A DNA stretch of 64,000 nucleotides from Hoeflea ulvae. Its GTDB lineage: Bacteria; Pseudomonadota; Alphaproteobacteria; Rhizobiales; Rhizobiaceae. The translations under genes and the position numbers were made by a program. The stretch's first letter is position 1. Every line of letters begins with the position of its first letter. Positions 15,920 to 25,545 of the stretch are shown in pieces. The stretch is from the NCBI RefSeq assembly GCF_026619435.1, contig NZ_JAOVZQ010000001.1:4719501-4783500 (forward strand), written 5' to 3'. The notes beneath the pieces are model-generated. The model had not been told where the DNA came from. It did no database searches and worked only from the letters and a program-made list of their open reading frames with translations.

Positions 15920-17380
15920 CTAGAGGATCTTGAAGGCAGGCTCTGAATAGACCGGGCCGACATCCGCTGCCGGCAGCGGCTTGGCCACAAAGCTGTTCTT
16001 GATCCCGTGAATCCACTTCTTGGCGCGGTCGTTGAGCTGGAAATTATTCGTCATCGAACGCCCGCGAGTCACCAGAATGCCGAGATCGGCGCCTTCATAG
16101 CGGTAATCGCCCGGTTTTTGAATGCGCAGGAAGAAGGCTTCGTTCTCGCTCTCGACGGCACGACGGTGATAATCGAAACGGTCAAACACCACCCGCCCGT
16201 CATCATGCATCTTGTAGATACCGGTCTGCGGCGCTTCAGTGATGATGTCGACGCTGTCTTCGGTGTGCTTGACCACCATCTGGCTCCAGCTGTCGATCAT
16301 GTCCGGATCGGCCCAGCGCGAATTCAGCTCGGTGATGTCGAGATCGAATTTGACCTTCGAGAAATCGAGCAGATGGAACAGGAACAGCGGCGCATCGGCA
16401 TGGGCGAATGCCGCATGGTTGGTCATCGAACTCGCCCCGGTAATGCGCGGATTGAGTTCGCCGAGCCAGATGTCGCCGGTCTTGGTGTCGATGAGAAAAT
16501 CGAGCTCGAAATAGCCGCTATAGCCTTCCTTGCGCAATTGTTCGCCGAATTTGAAAGTGAGCTGCCTGGCCTTTTCACGCACCTTCTTCGGAAAGGCCGT
16601 GGAGAAGATCTCGTTGCCGCACCAACCGCCGCGATAGGGGGTGAGCTCCTTGAAGCCGACCAGCTCGGTCATCAACGGCCCGACAATCGTTCCCTTTGAT
16701 GTGGTACAGGCCTCGATCGCCGAACCGCGGCAGTCGATCCGCTTCATGATCTTGATCTCGCCCTCGCCGATGATCTCGTCCGCATGGCTGCGGAAATCGG
16801 CTTCGGACTTGATGAAGAAGGTGGTGTGGCCGCTGTCGCCAAAGGCCGACTGCAGAACCAGGTCATGACCGATGCCGGCCTTGTCGCAGGTCTCGCGCAG
16901 ATTCTCGTAGGAAGTCACCTCGGCCAGCACATTCGGCACGGAGGGAACACCGGCCTTGTTGCCGACCCGCACGGTCTCGATCTTGTTGTCCATCGAGGTC
17001 CGCAGCTTGGCGCTCGGGAACCAGACGACGGCGCCGAGTTCATTGGCAAGGCGCTCGGTCTCTTCATCGAACATCAGGAACACGAATTTCGGATTGCCGC
17101 CGCGGCGCTTGATGAAGTCGATAACTTCCTTGTGCTGCAGCAGGTAATTGTTGATGTCCTCGATCGACTGGAACTCGGCATGCGGCTGCTCGGAGGGGCA
17201 GAACACATTGGGGTGACGGCCGTCATAGCAGTCGAGATAGCAGATATATTTGAAATTCTTGCACCACTCGTCAATGCCGAGCAGGTTGAAGTTGGTGGCG
17301 GAAATGAAATAGATCGGATCTTCATTGCGGTGAAAAAACCGGCGGATTTCCGACATGTTTTTCAGCATTTTTCTCGGCAT
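15920..17380 (-). CDS. ATP-grasp superfamily ligase (biotin-carboxylase-like)
   Basis: 486 residues. An ATP-grasp core is visible: a lid region near 200-240 (KIMKRIDCRGSAIEA) and the metal-binding WLGELNPRITGASSMTN segment with the Glu-x-Asn-x-Arg pattern near 340-350. ATP-grasp enzymes join a carboxylate to an amine or thiol through an acyl phosphate. I see no biotin carboxyl carrier or carboxyltransferase genes nearby, so true biotin carboxylation is unlikely and peptide/amide ligation is more plausible. The start at 17380 (GGGGACTAAG upstream) is one base after the stop of the decarboxylase gene; a longer frame to 17776 overlaps that gene. Tight coupling to the decarboxylase suggests that it conjugates the amine product or substrate. 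Confidence 0.85.
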   Translation of the reverse strand: MPRKMLKNMSEIRRFFHRNEDPIYFISATNFNLLGIDEWCKNFKYICYLDCYDGRHPNVFCPSEQPHAEFQSIEDINNYLLQHKEVIDFIKRRGGNPKFVFLMFDEETERLANELGAVVWFPSAKLRTSMDNKIETVRVGNKAGVPSVPNVLAEVTSYENLRETCDKAGIGHDLVLQSAFGDSGHTTFFIKSEADFRSHADEIIGEGEIKIMKRIDCRGSAIEACTTSKGTIVGPLMTELVGFKELTPYRGGWCGNEIFSTAFPKKVREKARQLTFKFGEQLRKEGYSGYFELDFLIDTKTGDIWLGELNPRITGASSMTNHAAFAHADAPLFLFHLLDFSKVKFDLDITELNSRWADPDMIDSWSQMVVKHTEDSVDIITEAPQTGIYKMHDDGRVVFDRFDYHRRAVESENEAFFLRIQKPGDYRYEGADLGILVTRGRSMTNNFQLNDRAKKWIHGIKNSFVAKPLPAADVGPVYSEPAFKIL

Positions 17381-17381
17381 C

Positions 17382-20132
17382 TTAGTCCCCTTTTTTATTA
17401 TTCGGCTTTGCCAGGGCGAGCCCAGCATGATTGTCCAGCGCCGCCTGGGTGAACACCCGCAGCCCGAGATCCGGCCTGTAGCCGTGGATCTCGCTGACAT
17501 CGAGCGCGCGCATGAAGGCCAGAATTTCGCGTGACACCACCTGCCCCGGCACCAGGATCGGAAAGCCCGGCGGATAGGGGATGATGAAGGAGGCCGACAC
17601 AATCTCGCGGCCGCTTTCAATCGCGTCGATGATCGAACCGTCGAGCTCGAGATAGTCGCAATTGCGGTCATCATAGCTGAGGAAGAAGGCCGACCTGATG
17701 TCGCCCTCGATGGTGTCGTGGTCGGTGCGGAACGCATCGTGGAACCGGCTGAAATCCGGCAGCGGCGGCAGATCATGCATCAGGTTCTTGACGCGTTTCT
17801 CGAAGCTCAGCCGCTCCATGCGCGAGGCATCGTCGAGAAGGTCATCAAGATCATTGGCGATTTCGACCAGCACCTCGATCAGATAGGCGACCGATGACCG
17901 CGTGGTGCCGATATTGGTCATGAACAGGACCGTGTTGCGCGACGTCTTGTTGATCTGGATGCCGTATTTGTCCATCAGGATCTTGTTCTTGAAGGTGTCG
18001 CCGTCCCACCCGGTGCCCCCGACCACGACCGTCACGCGGGTGGCATCGAGAACGAATTCGTCCTTCTCCCAGCAGTTCCAGATATCGGTCCAGCCCTGAT
18101 CGGGATCGTAATAGCTCGTTACACCGCTCTCGCGATGGGCTTCCGGGATCATGTCGCCGGCGGTCAGCACCTTGAAATATTTCTTCAGCAGAGGATGCGT
18201 CGAGATCGCCCGGCGCATCGACATCGCCGCCTCGACCTGGCGCTGGACGAACTCGAAACCCTCCAGTTCCACCTGCCGCCGCCCGACATCCAGCGAGGCA
18301 ATGATCTGGTAGTTCGGCGAGGTCGATGTATGCGTCATATAGGCTTCGTGAAAGCTCTGCTCGACCTCTCCCTTGAAGTCCTGGTCATTAACGTGGATCA
18401 TCGATCCCTGCCGCAGCGCCGTCAGCGTCTTGTGGGTCGATTGCGTCGAATAGACCCGGATCCGGGAGCCCGGCGGCGGCAGAAGACACGTCTTGAGCAG
18501 CGTCTCGTCATCCGCATCCCTGAGCTTGGCCTGCTGTTTTTCATAGAGCTTGGCATAATGCGGCGTCTTGATCTTGTCGCGCAGGGTCTTGGCCGCATGC
18601 ATGCCGGTGCGCTGGCGGTAGGTCGGGCCAAACCGGGCAAAGGCGAACCAGGCTTCATCCCAGAGGAACACCAGATCGGGCTTGATGGCGAGACATTCCT
18701 CCATCACCCGCTCGACATTGTAGACGACGCCGTCGAAGGTGCAGTTGGTCAGAAGCAGCATCCGGACCCGGTCAAGCTTGCCGGCGGCCCTGAGCTTAAG
18801 CAACTGGTGCTTGATTTCCTTAAGCGGCACCGCGCCATACATCGAATATTCATTCAGCGGATAGCTGTCGAGATAGACAACCTGGGCACCGGCCAGCACC
18901 ATCCCGTAATGATGCGACTTGTGGCAATCGCGGTCGACCAGCACGATATCGCCCGGCCGCACCAGCGCCTGGACGACGATCTTGTTGCAGGTCGATGTGC
19001 CATTGGTGGAAAAGAAGGTCTGCTTGGCGCCGAAGGCGCGGGCGGCAAGCTCCTGCGCCTCCTTGATCGGGCCATGCGGCTCGAGCAGGCTGTCGAGCCC
19101 GCCGCTGGTGGCCGAGGTCTCGGCCATGAAGATATTGGGGCCGTAGAACGCGCCCATGTCCTGGATCCAGTGCGACCGGGAGATCGACTTGCCGCGGCTG
19201 ATCGGCATGGCGTGGAACACGCCGGTGGGCTGCTTGGAATATTCCTTCAGCGCGGTGAAGAACGGCGTCTTGTAGCGCGCCTGAACACCACGAAGGATGT
19301 TCAGATGCAGCTCCATGAAGTCTTCCTGATTGTAGAAGACCCGGCGGCAGATCCCGAGATCGAGACCGGCAATGGCTTCAACCGAACGGTCCGTGACCAG
19401 ATAGGCATCAAGCTCGGGACGCACTTTCGCAATCAAACGGCAGAGTTCCGGGCCGTAATCCTCGGGCGCGATTTCCTCGATTTCATCGATGCCGCCGGCG
19501 CGGTTGAGATAGCGGGTGAGCACCGGCAGCTCGACCTTGGATTCAAGCTTGAGCCCCGGGCGGACGATGATCGCCTGGATATTGTGGTTGAACAGAATGC
19601 CGATCAGCGCGTCCTGAAGACTTGGAACGACCACCGATTCATAGGTGAACTGGTCATCGGCACGCCGCATCGACTGAAGGCTGTTCTTGAGCCAGCGTTC
19701 CTGATGTTCGTTGAGATCATCGACGATCATCACTTCGAAATAGGGTTTGGTCAGCGCCCGTGCTTCCGGCGACAGGACCGCCTCGTCCTCGTTTTCCTCA
19801 CTGTCGGCGACGTCCCGGTCGAGAGGGATGTGGCGGCGGCGATAGGCGCCGGTGGTCAGAGCACGCAGCACGCGGCGAACGCTGAACGCCGCATCGTCGA
19901 TGTTGCCGTGCTGGAACTGGCGGTGCATGTGGGAGAAGGAGGCTACCCCTGGAAAGGCCCAGTAGGCCTCAATGAGCGACAGCGAGTCGAAAAGCTTGGC
20001 GATCTCGTTGCGCCTTGCGGCAGCCTTGCGGCCTTCGGGCTCGCGCTTGAGGAAATCCAGGGCTTCGCGCAACGCACTCCATCGATCCGTTCGAAGCTGA
20101 ACCGCGGAGTAGTAATCGCTCATTGATTGCAT
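17382..20132 (-). CDS. Orn/Lys/Arg decarboxylase family PLP enzyme, extra-long form
   Basis: The 916-residue fold-type I enzyme has the acid-induced decarboxylase signatures: TNGTSTCNKIV (377-387), DRDCHKSHH, Asp492 in FLWDEAW, and Schiff-base Lys568 in STQSTHKTL. A response-regulator-like wing domain (about 130-250, starting FEVMIVDD) precedes the PLP domain, as in LdcI/AdiA. It is much longer than the usual 710-750 residues because of an additional N-terminal segment of about 130 residues with an acidic linker (VADSEENEDEAV). It should remove CO2 from lysine, ornithine, arginine or a derivative to give a polyamine. ATG 20132 is preferred for AAGGA at the right spacing. It is followed immediately by the ATP-grasp gene. 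Confidence 0.9.
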   Translation of the reverse strand: MQSMSDYYSAVQLRTDRWSALREALDFLKREPEGRKAAARRNEIAKLFDSLSLIEAYWAFPGVASFSHMHRQFQHGNIDDAAFSVRRVLRALTTGAYRRRHIPLDRDVADSEENEDEAVLSPEARALTKPYFEVMIVDDLNEHQERWLKNSLQSMRRADDQFTYESVVVPSLQDALIGILFNHNIQAIIVRPGLKLESKVELPVLTRYLNRAGGIDEIEEIAPEDYGPELCRLIAKVRPELDAYLVTDRSVEAIAGLDLGICRRVFYNQEDFMELHLNILRGVQARYKTPFFTALKEYSKQPTGVFHAMPISRGKSISRSHWIQDMGAFYGPNIFMAETSATSGGLDSLLEPHGPIKEAQELAARAFGAKQTFFSTNGTSTCNKIVVQALVRPGDIVLVDRDCHKSHHYGMVLAGAQVVYLDSYPLNEYSMYGAVPLKEIKHQLLKLRAAGKLDRVRMLLLTNCTFDGVVYNVERVMEECLAIKPDLVFLWDEAWFAFARFGPTYRQRTGMHAAKTLRDKIKTPHYAKLYEKQQAKLRDADDETLLKTCLLPPPGSRIRVYSTQSTHKTLTALRQGSMIHVNDQDFKGEVEQSFHEAYMTHTSTSPNYQIIASLDVGRRQVELEGFEFVQRQVEAAMSMRRAISTHPLLKKYFKVLTAGDMIPEAHRESGVTSYYDPDQGWTDIWNCWEKDEFVLDATRVTVVVGGTGWDGDTFKNKILMDKYGIQINKTSRNTVLFMTNIGTTRSSVAYLIEVLVEIANDLDDLLDDASRMERLSFEKRVKNLMHDLPPLPDFSRFHDAFRTDHDTIEGDIRSAFFLSYDDRNCDYLELDGSIIDAIESGREIVSASFIIPYPPGFPILVPGQVVSREILAFMRALDVSEIHGYRPDLGLRVFTQAALDNHAGLALAKPNNKKGD

Positions 20133-20205
20133 CAATTCATCCTTTTCGGTGACTCAATCTTCTGCAAGATCTCCGGTACTGTTGTCGTTGTCTGGCCTCA
20201 TGCGA

Positions 20206-21183
20206 TTAACCCGCAACCGTCTTTCCGGCCGCCAGCGGCAGCCCTGTCGCCGGGGCGGCAGGTGCCTCGGAAAGCGGCTGAAGCGGATCGGCAGCCGGTG
20301 CGGCGGCATGTGGCAAACCGGCCTTCGATCCCTGCCCCGGCGTTTCGAGCTTGCCCAGTGTGTGCAGATAGGAATCGACGCCGTTGGCCCGGTCATAGAC
20401 GGGAAAATCGACAGCCCGGTCCCTGAAGCTCTTGAGCACCTGACCCAGCCCCATAAAGCCTGTTTCGCGCTGGCGCCGGACCTGGTCGAGATCGATCTCG
20501 ACGGGGAACATGTCCTCCCCTGCCATCGACCGGTGCAACATCGTTGCCGAGGGAGACACCACGCAGGACTGGCCGATGCCGCCCGCGCCAAGCCCGTTGA
20601 TGTCGAAGATGTAGCACTGGAACTGCGCCGCGGTGGCTTGCGCAATCGCGATCTCGGTCGAGCGGTCAATGGTTCCGGTCAGCACCGGGTGGATCAGCAC
20701 CTCGACCCCCATGCTGGTCAGATGACGCGTCGTTTCCGGAAACCAGATGTCATAGCAGATCGACAGCCCGAACCGGCCGACACCGGGCACGTCGAACACA
20801 CAGAATTCCGTGCCGCCGGCGATCCCGGCCTCATAGGGCAGGAACGGGAACATCTTGCGGTAATGCGCAATGATGGCCCCCTCCGGATTGATCACCGTGG
20901 AAGTGTTGTAGATCAGCCCGTCTTCCGCCTGTTCGAACATCGAGCCCGGGATCACCCAGACATTGTAGCGCCGGGCCGCGGCCTGAAACCTCTCGATGGT
21001 TTCATTGAGCAGCGGCTGCGCAAAGCGCGACAGCGGGCCGAAGGGCGAGAGTTCGCTGAACACCACCATCTGTGTCCAGGGAAACCTGGCCATCACCACG
21101 TCGAGCTTGTGCAGCATGGAATCGACATTGGACTCGACGGCATTGACATACATCTGGATGCCGGCAATTGCGAAAGGTGTCAT
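20206..21183 (-). CDS. carbon-nitrogen hydrolase (nitrilase superfamily)
   Basis: The 325-residue protein has the Glu-Lys-Cys triad of the nitrilase superfamily: Glu44 (FSELSPFG), Lys110 (HYRKMFPF) and Cys143 (SICYDIWFPE). The core ends near residue 270; the remaining tail is Ala/Pro-rich and probably disordered (AAAPAADPLQPLSEAPAAP). Superfamily members hydrolyse amides, N-carbamoyl groups or nitriles; an N-carbamoylputrescine-amidase-like role would suit the polyamine-type neighbours but is not demonstrated. It lies between the Usp gene (65 bases) and the decarboxylase (73 bases) on the same strand and is probably co-transcribed. Confidence 0.9.
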   Translation of the reverse strand: MTPFAIAGIQMYVNAVESNVDSMLHKLDVVMARFPWTQMVVFSELSPFGPLSRFAQPLLNETIERFQAAARRYNVWVIPGSMFEQAEDGLIYNTSTVINPEGAIIAHYRKMFPFLPYEAGIAGGTEFCVFDVPGVGRFGLSICYDIWFPETTRHLTSMGVEVLIHPVLTGTIDRSTEIAIAQATAAQFQCYIFDINGLGAGGIGQSCVVSPSATMLHRSMAGEDMFPVEIDLDQVRRQRETGFMGLGQVLKSFRDRAVDFPVYDRANGVDSYLHTLGKLETPGQGSKAGLPHAAAPAADPLQPLSEAPAAPATGLPLAAGKTVAG

Positions 21184-21248
21184 AGGGGGCGAACTCCGTG
21201 GATCATATTCAGATCGGTTGCGCTGGATCGCGGGTATGCTCCGGCTTG

Positions 21249-21680
21249 CTATTTTCTGACAACCAGCACCGAAACCGGCGAACGCCGAACCACCCGGTCG
21301 GCCTGCGAGCCCACCAGGAACTCACGCACCCGGTCGGGCGAGTGGCTGGCCATGACCACGAGATCGGCCTTGACCGTCGCAATGGCCTTCAGCACCTCCT
21401 CATGCACGACGCCATGCGCCAGATGGGCATGGGTCTCAACCGACGCATCGACATTGTCTTCGACAATCTTGCCAAGCTGTGCATTGGCGTCCTTGAGCGC
21501 ATGGGTTTCAAACCCCGCGGGCAGATAGCCGGCAACCAGTGGCGACCGCACATTGGGCACCACCGACAGCACGTGCAGCACGCCGCCACTGGCCTTTGCC
21601 AGCGCCACCGCTTCCGGCAGCGCAAGCTCCCATGATGGCTTGTGTGTCAGATCGATGGTGACAAGAATGGTCTTGTACAT
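21249..21680 (-). CDS. universal stress protein (UspA) family, TRAP-associated
   Basis: 143 residues with the UspA fold from MYKTILVTIDLT to SPVSVLVVRK. The usual ATP loop Gly-x2-Gly-x9-Gly-Ser is only partly kept: VMASHSPDRVREFLVGS retains the final Gly-Ser but lacks the first glycines, so nucleotide binding is uncertain. It begins 20 bases after the stop of the fused TRAP permease. In Halomonas the TRAP-linked Usp protein TeaD modulates ectoine uptake, so a similar regulatory role for this transporter is a reasonable inference. Confidence 0.9.
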   Translation of the reverse strand: MYKTILVTIDLTHKPSWELALPEAVALAKASGGVLHVLSVVPNVRSPLVAGYLPAGFETHALKDANAQLGKIVEDNVDASVETHAHLAHGVVHEEVLKAIATVKADLVVMASHSPDRVREFLVGSQADRVVRRSPVSVLVVRK

Positions 21681-21700
21681 GTCAGTTCTCCTGGTTCGGA

Positions 21701-24454
21701 CTAGGCAGCCGCAGTGGAAACAAAGGCCGGAGCCCGGCGCCGCTGCATCATCACCACCAGAGCCAGAATCAGGAGTGCGGGGATGAACATCCAGTATTTG
21801 CTGGGCACTTCGACAGGCTTGAGCACGCGCAGAACCTCTTGATCCCAGTCAAGACCGGCGGACGACGCCGCGGACCCGAAAGCGACATCATCGATCAGCA
21901 TCTTGTCGCCATCCTGGCGGAAGGTCAGCCCGGCACTGCTGAGCTTCTCCTCCCCGGTTGCGCCTTCGCCGATGGGAAGCAGGGCCACGAACTCGATCGG
22001 ATCGCCGAGATCATTGACGCCGGCAACCCGCACCCGCAGCGACTCTCCGCTCGGCGTTTCCGCAGCGGCTTCGGTGATTTCAGCCGGGTCCTTTTCCAGA
22101 TAGGGCGGAAAGATCATGTCCATGAAGAATCCGGGCCTGAACAAGGTGAAGGCAACCAGAAGCAGGATCACGGATTCATACATGCGGTTGCGCACCAGGA
22201 ACCACCCTTGCGTGGCGGCGGCGAAGAGCAACATCGCCACCGTCGCCACAATGAACACGAATATGCCCTGCAGCCAGGTCACATCGATCAGCAGAAGTTC
22301 AGTGTTGAAGATGAACAGGAACGGCAGGGCGGCGGTGCGCAGGCTGTAAAAAAACGCGATCACCCCGGTCTTGATCGGATCGCCGCCCGACACCGCGGCT
22401 GCGGCGAAACTCGCCAGACCAACCGGCGGCGTCACGTCAGCCATGATGCCGAAATAGAACACGAACAGATGCACCGCGATCAGCGGAACCAGCAGGCCGT
22501 TCTGCTGCCCGAGCGTGACGATCACCGGCGCCAGCAGCGCCGACACGACGATGTAGTTGGCCGTTGTCGGCAGGCCCATGCCCAGGATCAGCGACAGGAT
22601 CGCGGTCAGAAGCAGGATGGCCATGATGTTGCCGCCGGAGAGGACCTCGACCACATCGGCAAGCGAGGATCCGACGCCGGTCTGGCTGACGGTGCCGACA
22701 ATGATGCCGGCGGTCGCGGTGGCGATGCCGATGCCGATCATGTTGCGGGCACCGATCACCAATCCGCTGATCAGCTCGTTCCAGCCCTGACGCATGGCGG
22801 TTCCGATTTCGCTGCTCTTGCGGAACATGGCCATCAGCGGCCGCTGTGTCAGCAGAATGAAGACCATGTAGGCGGTGGCCCAGAAGGCCGAGAGACCCGG
22901 CGAAAGCCGGTCGACCATCAGGGCCCAGACCAGAACCACCACCGGCAGGATGTAGTGCAGGCCAGAGCGGACCGTGGGGCCCGGCAGTGGCAGCCGGGTG
23001 ACGGCTTCATTCGGATCGTCAAGCTTGAGCGGCTCTTCACGCGCCGCAATGCGCACCAGGCCGACATAGGCGGCCGTGATCAGTACGAAGACGATATAGG
23101 GTGCCGCCACCGGGAATGCCGGACGCAGCCAGCCCATGCCGTAATAGACGGCAAAGGAGACGGCACAGATTGCGGCGATGGTGAAGGCAATGCCGATGAG
23201 CCGCTGCACGATGGGCTTCGGGGTATAGGCGCGGGGCAGCCCCTCCATGCCGGCCTTCATGGCCTCGAGATGCACGATATAGACCAGAGCGATGTAGGAA
23301 ATCACGGCCGGCAGAAAGGCGTGCTTGACCACGTCGAAATAGGGAATGCCGACATATTCGACCATCAGGAAGGCGGCAGCCCCCATGACCGGAGGCATGA
23401 TCTGGCCATTGACGGAGGATGCGACTTCAACCGCACCGGCCTTTTCCGCCGAAAACCCGACCTTCTTCATCAATGGGATGGTGAAGGTGCCGGTGGTCAC
23501 CACATTGGCGATGGACGAGCCGGAAATCAGGCCGGTCATGGCCGAGGAGACGACGGCGGCCTTGGCCGGTCCGCCACGCATGTGGCCCATCAGGCTGAAG
23601 GCCACCTGGATGAAATAATTGCCCGCGCCCGCGCGATCGAGCAGGGAGCCGAACAGCACGAACAGAAACACGAACGATGTCGACACACCCAGCGCGATGC
23701 CGAAGACGCCTTCCGTGGTGATCCACTGGTGATTGACGATTTCGGAAAGGTTGTTGCCCTTGTGGGCAATGATGTCAGGCATATAGGGCCCGAGCACCGT
23801 GTAGGCGAGGAACACCGAGGCGACGATCATCAGGGCGGCGCCCAGGGCGCGGCGCGTTGCCTCCAGCAACAGCAGGATGCCGATGACGGCGACCACGAAA
23901 TCCTGGGTGATCGGCGCGCCGACACGGCTCGAGATGTCCCGGTAGAAGAAATACAGATAGAGCGCGGCCATCGCGCTGATGGCGGCCATGGCCCATTCCC
24001 AGGGCTGGATCCGGTCATTGGCCGATCCGAGAAAGACCGCGCCGGACACGGCAATCGCCACGATCGGAATCCACCAGACCGGCGAACCGTCCTTGGCCGA
24101 CATCATGAACAGGGCCGCAAGGATGAGCGGCACCGCCATCCCGAGCACGAGCTGGAATTTTGTCCGGTCGGCAGGAAATGCCGCGAATGCGAGAAACAGG
24201 GCGAAAGCCAGATGGATTGAGCGTGCTTCGGTATCATTGAAGACGCCAAAGCCCAGGACGAAGGGGATCGGAGATGCAAACCAGAGCTGGAACAGTGACC
24301 AGGTCAGCGCGACGAGCATGATGAATTTGCCCACCGAGCCCTGGGTACCGCGCGCACCGGTGTCGGAGGACGCGACCAGGGCATCAAGTTCCGCCTGAGA
24401 CAGGCCGTGCTGTGCGGAGTCCGCGGATGCCTGTGCCTTGTTGTTGTCTGTCAT
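21701..24454 (-). CDS. fused TRAP transporter permease (4TM/12TM) with C-terminal DUF3394-type domain
   Basis: The 917-residue polytopic protein fuses DctQ-like (about 45-230) and DctM-like (about 240-760) parts, as usual for TAXI-type TRAP systems. DctM landmarks are GLISGSSIANVVTTGTFT and LGMGLPTTANYIVVSALLAP. A periplasmic or cytosolic region (about 770-890, LRVRVAGVNDLGDPIEF) and a last membrane segment resemble the DUF3394 tail of some fused permeases. The ATG has GGAGGGGGAC upstream. It follows the TAXI binding-protein gene after an intergenic hairpin, and the pair forms a two-component importer whose ligand may feed the amine/amide enzymes encoded further downstream on the same strand. 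Confidence 0.94.
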   Translation of the reverse strand: MTDNNKAQASADSAQHGLSQAELDALVASSDTGARGTQGSVGKFIMLVALTWSLFQLWFASPIPFVLGFGVFNDTEARSIHLAFALFLAFAAFPADRTKFQLVLGMAVPLILAALFMMSAKDGSPVWWIPIVAIAVSGAVFLGSANDRIQPWEWAMAAISAMAALYLYFFYRDISSRVGAPITQDFVVAVIGILLLLEATRRALGAALMIVASVFLAYTVLGPYMPDIIAHKGNNLSEIVNHQWITTEGVFGIALGVSTSFVFLFVLFGSLLDRAGAGNYFIQVAFSLMGHMRGGPAKAAVVSSAMTGLISGSSIANVVTTGTFTIPLMKKVGFSAEKAGAVEVASSVNGQIMPPVMGAAAFLMVEYVGIPYFDVVKHAFLPAVISYIALVYIVHLEAMKAGMEGLPRAYTPKPIVQRLIGIAFTIAAICAVSFAVYYGMGWLRPAFPVAAPYIVFVLITAAYVGLVRIAAREEPLKLDDPNEAVTRLPLPGPTVRSGLHYILPVVVLVWALMVDRLSPGLSAFWATAYMVFILLTQRPLMAMFRKSSEIGTAMRQGWNELISGLVIGARNMIGIGIATATAGIIVGTVSQTGVGSSLADVVEVLSGGNIMAILLLTAILSLILGMGLPTTANYIVVSALLAPVIVTLGQQNGLLVPLIAVHLFVFYFGIMADVTPPVGLASFAAAAVSGGDPIKTGVIAFFYSLRTAALPFLFIFNTELLLIDVTWLQGIFVFIVATVAMLLFAAATQGWFLVRNRMYESVILLLVAFTLFRPGFFMDMIFPPYLEKDPAEITEAAAETPSGESLRVRVAGVNDLGDPIEFVALLPIGEGATGEEKLSSAGLTFRQDGDKMLIDDVAFGSAASSAGLDWDQEVLRVLKPVEVPSKYWMFIPALLILALVVMMQRRRAPAFVSTAAA

Positions 24455-24518
24455 GAAGTCCCCCTCCGCCGCCCGATTCCGGGTCGATCATCTGTCCACT
24501 GTGGAACATCGTCTTGTC

Positions 24519-24547
24519 GGCAAGGGCGCGAGAACAGCGCCCTTGCC
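24519..24547 (-). terminator. intercistronic stem-loop between TAXI binding protein and TRAP permease genes
   Basis: A perfect 11-base stem (GGCAAGGGCGC, 24519-24529, with its complement, 24537-24547) around a 7-base loop lies 38 bases after the binding-protein stop. As in the other two transporter operons here, it probably attenuates transcription or protects the upstream message. Confidence 0.7.
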
Positions 24548-24585
24548 AATTCAGCCCGCTGACCCTTTCAGGTCGGCAGCGCCGG

Positions 24586-25545
24586 TCACATCCAGCCGCG
24601 TTCCTTGTAGTATTTCTCGGCACCGGGATGCAGCGGTGCGGACAGACCACCGGAGATCATGTCCTCTTCCTTGAGATTGGCAAACGCCGGATGCAGGCCC
24701 TTGAAGCGGTCGAAATTGTCGAACACTGCCTTGACCACCTGATAGACGACATCGTCGTCGACATCGGCGGATGTGACGAATGTCGCCTTCACACCGAAGG
24801 TTTCAACATCGTCGGGCGTACCGGGATACATCCCGCCGGGAATTGTCGCCTTGGCATAAAAGGCGTTGTCCGCAACGAGCTTGTCGATGGCTTCTCCGGT
24901 GACCGGCACCAGTTTCGCTTCGACGGTCGACGTGGCTTCCTGGATCGAGCCATTGGGATGGCCGACCGTGTAGATGATCGCATCCACCTTGTTGTCGCCA
25001 AGGGCTGCGGCCTGTTCTGCGGGCTTGAGTTCCGAAGCGAGCGAAAAGTCACTCATCGACCAGCCCTTGGCGCCGAGCACGACTTCCATGGTCGCAAGCT
25101 GTCCGGAACCGGGGTTGCCGACATTGACGCGCTTGCCCTTGAGGTCGTCGAAGCTGGAGATTCCTGCATCGGACCGGGCAATCACGGTGAAGGGCTCGCC
25201 GTGAACCGAGAACACGGCTCGGAGCTTGTCGACCTTGCTGCCTTCAAACTGGGAGGTGCCGTTATAGGCGTGATACTGCCAGTCGGACTGGGCCACGCCC
25301 ATGTCCATGTCGCCGGCGGCAATGGCGTTGATATTGGCGATCGAGCCACCGGTCGACGGGGCGGTGCATTTGAGGCCGTGATCGGCAGCACCGCGGTTGA
25401 CCAGACGGCAAATCGACTGACCGACCACGTAATACACGCCGGTCTGGCCGCCTGTGCCGATCGTTATGAACTTCTCCTGGGCCACGGCAGGCGAAATCGC
25501 CATCGCCATCGCTCCTGCCAAGATCAGGTTTTTCACATGTTTCAT
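24586..25545 (-). CDS. TAXI family TRAP transporter solute-binding protein
   Basis: The 319-residue protein has a signal peptide (MKHVKN, hydrophobic core, cleavage near AVA-QE at 22-23) and the TAXI family start [16 protein letters not shown] (27-42), followed by [29 protein letters not shown] proteins bind small ligands such as glutamate or related compounds for fused TRAP permeases. ATG 25545 has GGGAG at 7 bases. A promoter candidate lies about 270 bases upstream (see 25546-25921), which would give a long leader. It is divergent from the PuuR-like regulator. Confidence 0.94.
   Translation of the reverse strand: MKHVKNLILAGAMAMAISPAVAQEKFITIGTGGQTGVYYVVGQSICRLVNRGAADHGLKCTAPSTGGSIANINAIAAGDMDMGVAQSDWQYHAYNGTSQFEGSKVDKLRAVFSVHGEPFTVIARSDAGISSFDDLKGKRVNVGNPGSGQLATMEVVLGAKGWSMSDFSLASELKPAEQAAALGDNKVDAIIYTVGHPNGSIQEATSTVEAKLVPVTGEAIDKLVADNAFYAKATIPGGMYPGTPDDVETFGVKATFVTSADVDDDVVYQVVKAVFDNFDRFKGLHPAFANLKEEDMISGGLSAPLHPGAEKYYKERGWM

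Noticed and set aside
15920..17776. The ATP-grasp protein as a real biotin carboxylase with an N-terminal extension to 17776
   Set aside because: The extension is an Arg/Ser-rich shadow of the decarboxylase gene, and no carrier or carboxyltransferase gene is near.
20123..20136. Second TTGAT-TGC-ATCAA at the decarboxylase start
   Set aside because: Again a three-base spacer, and it covers the first codons of the gene; coincidence with codon content is likely.
21839..24220. A long plus-strand open frame (793 codons) opposite the fused TRAP permease
   Set aside because: It is Gln/His/Arg/Asp-rich, has no family similarity, and mirrors a clear membrane protein. Long antisense frames are common in G+C-rich DNA.
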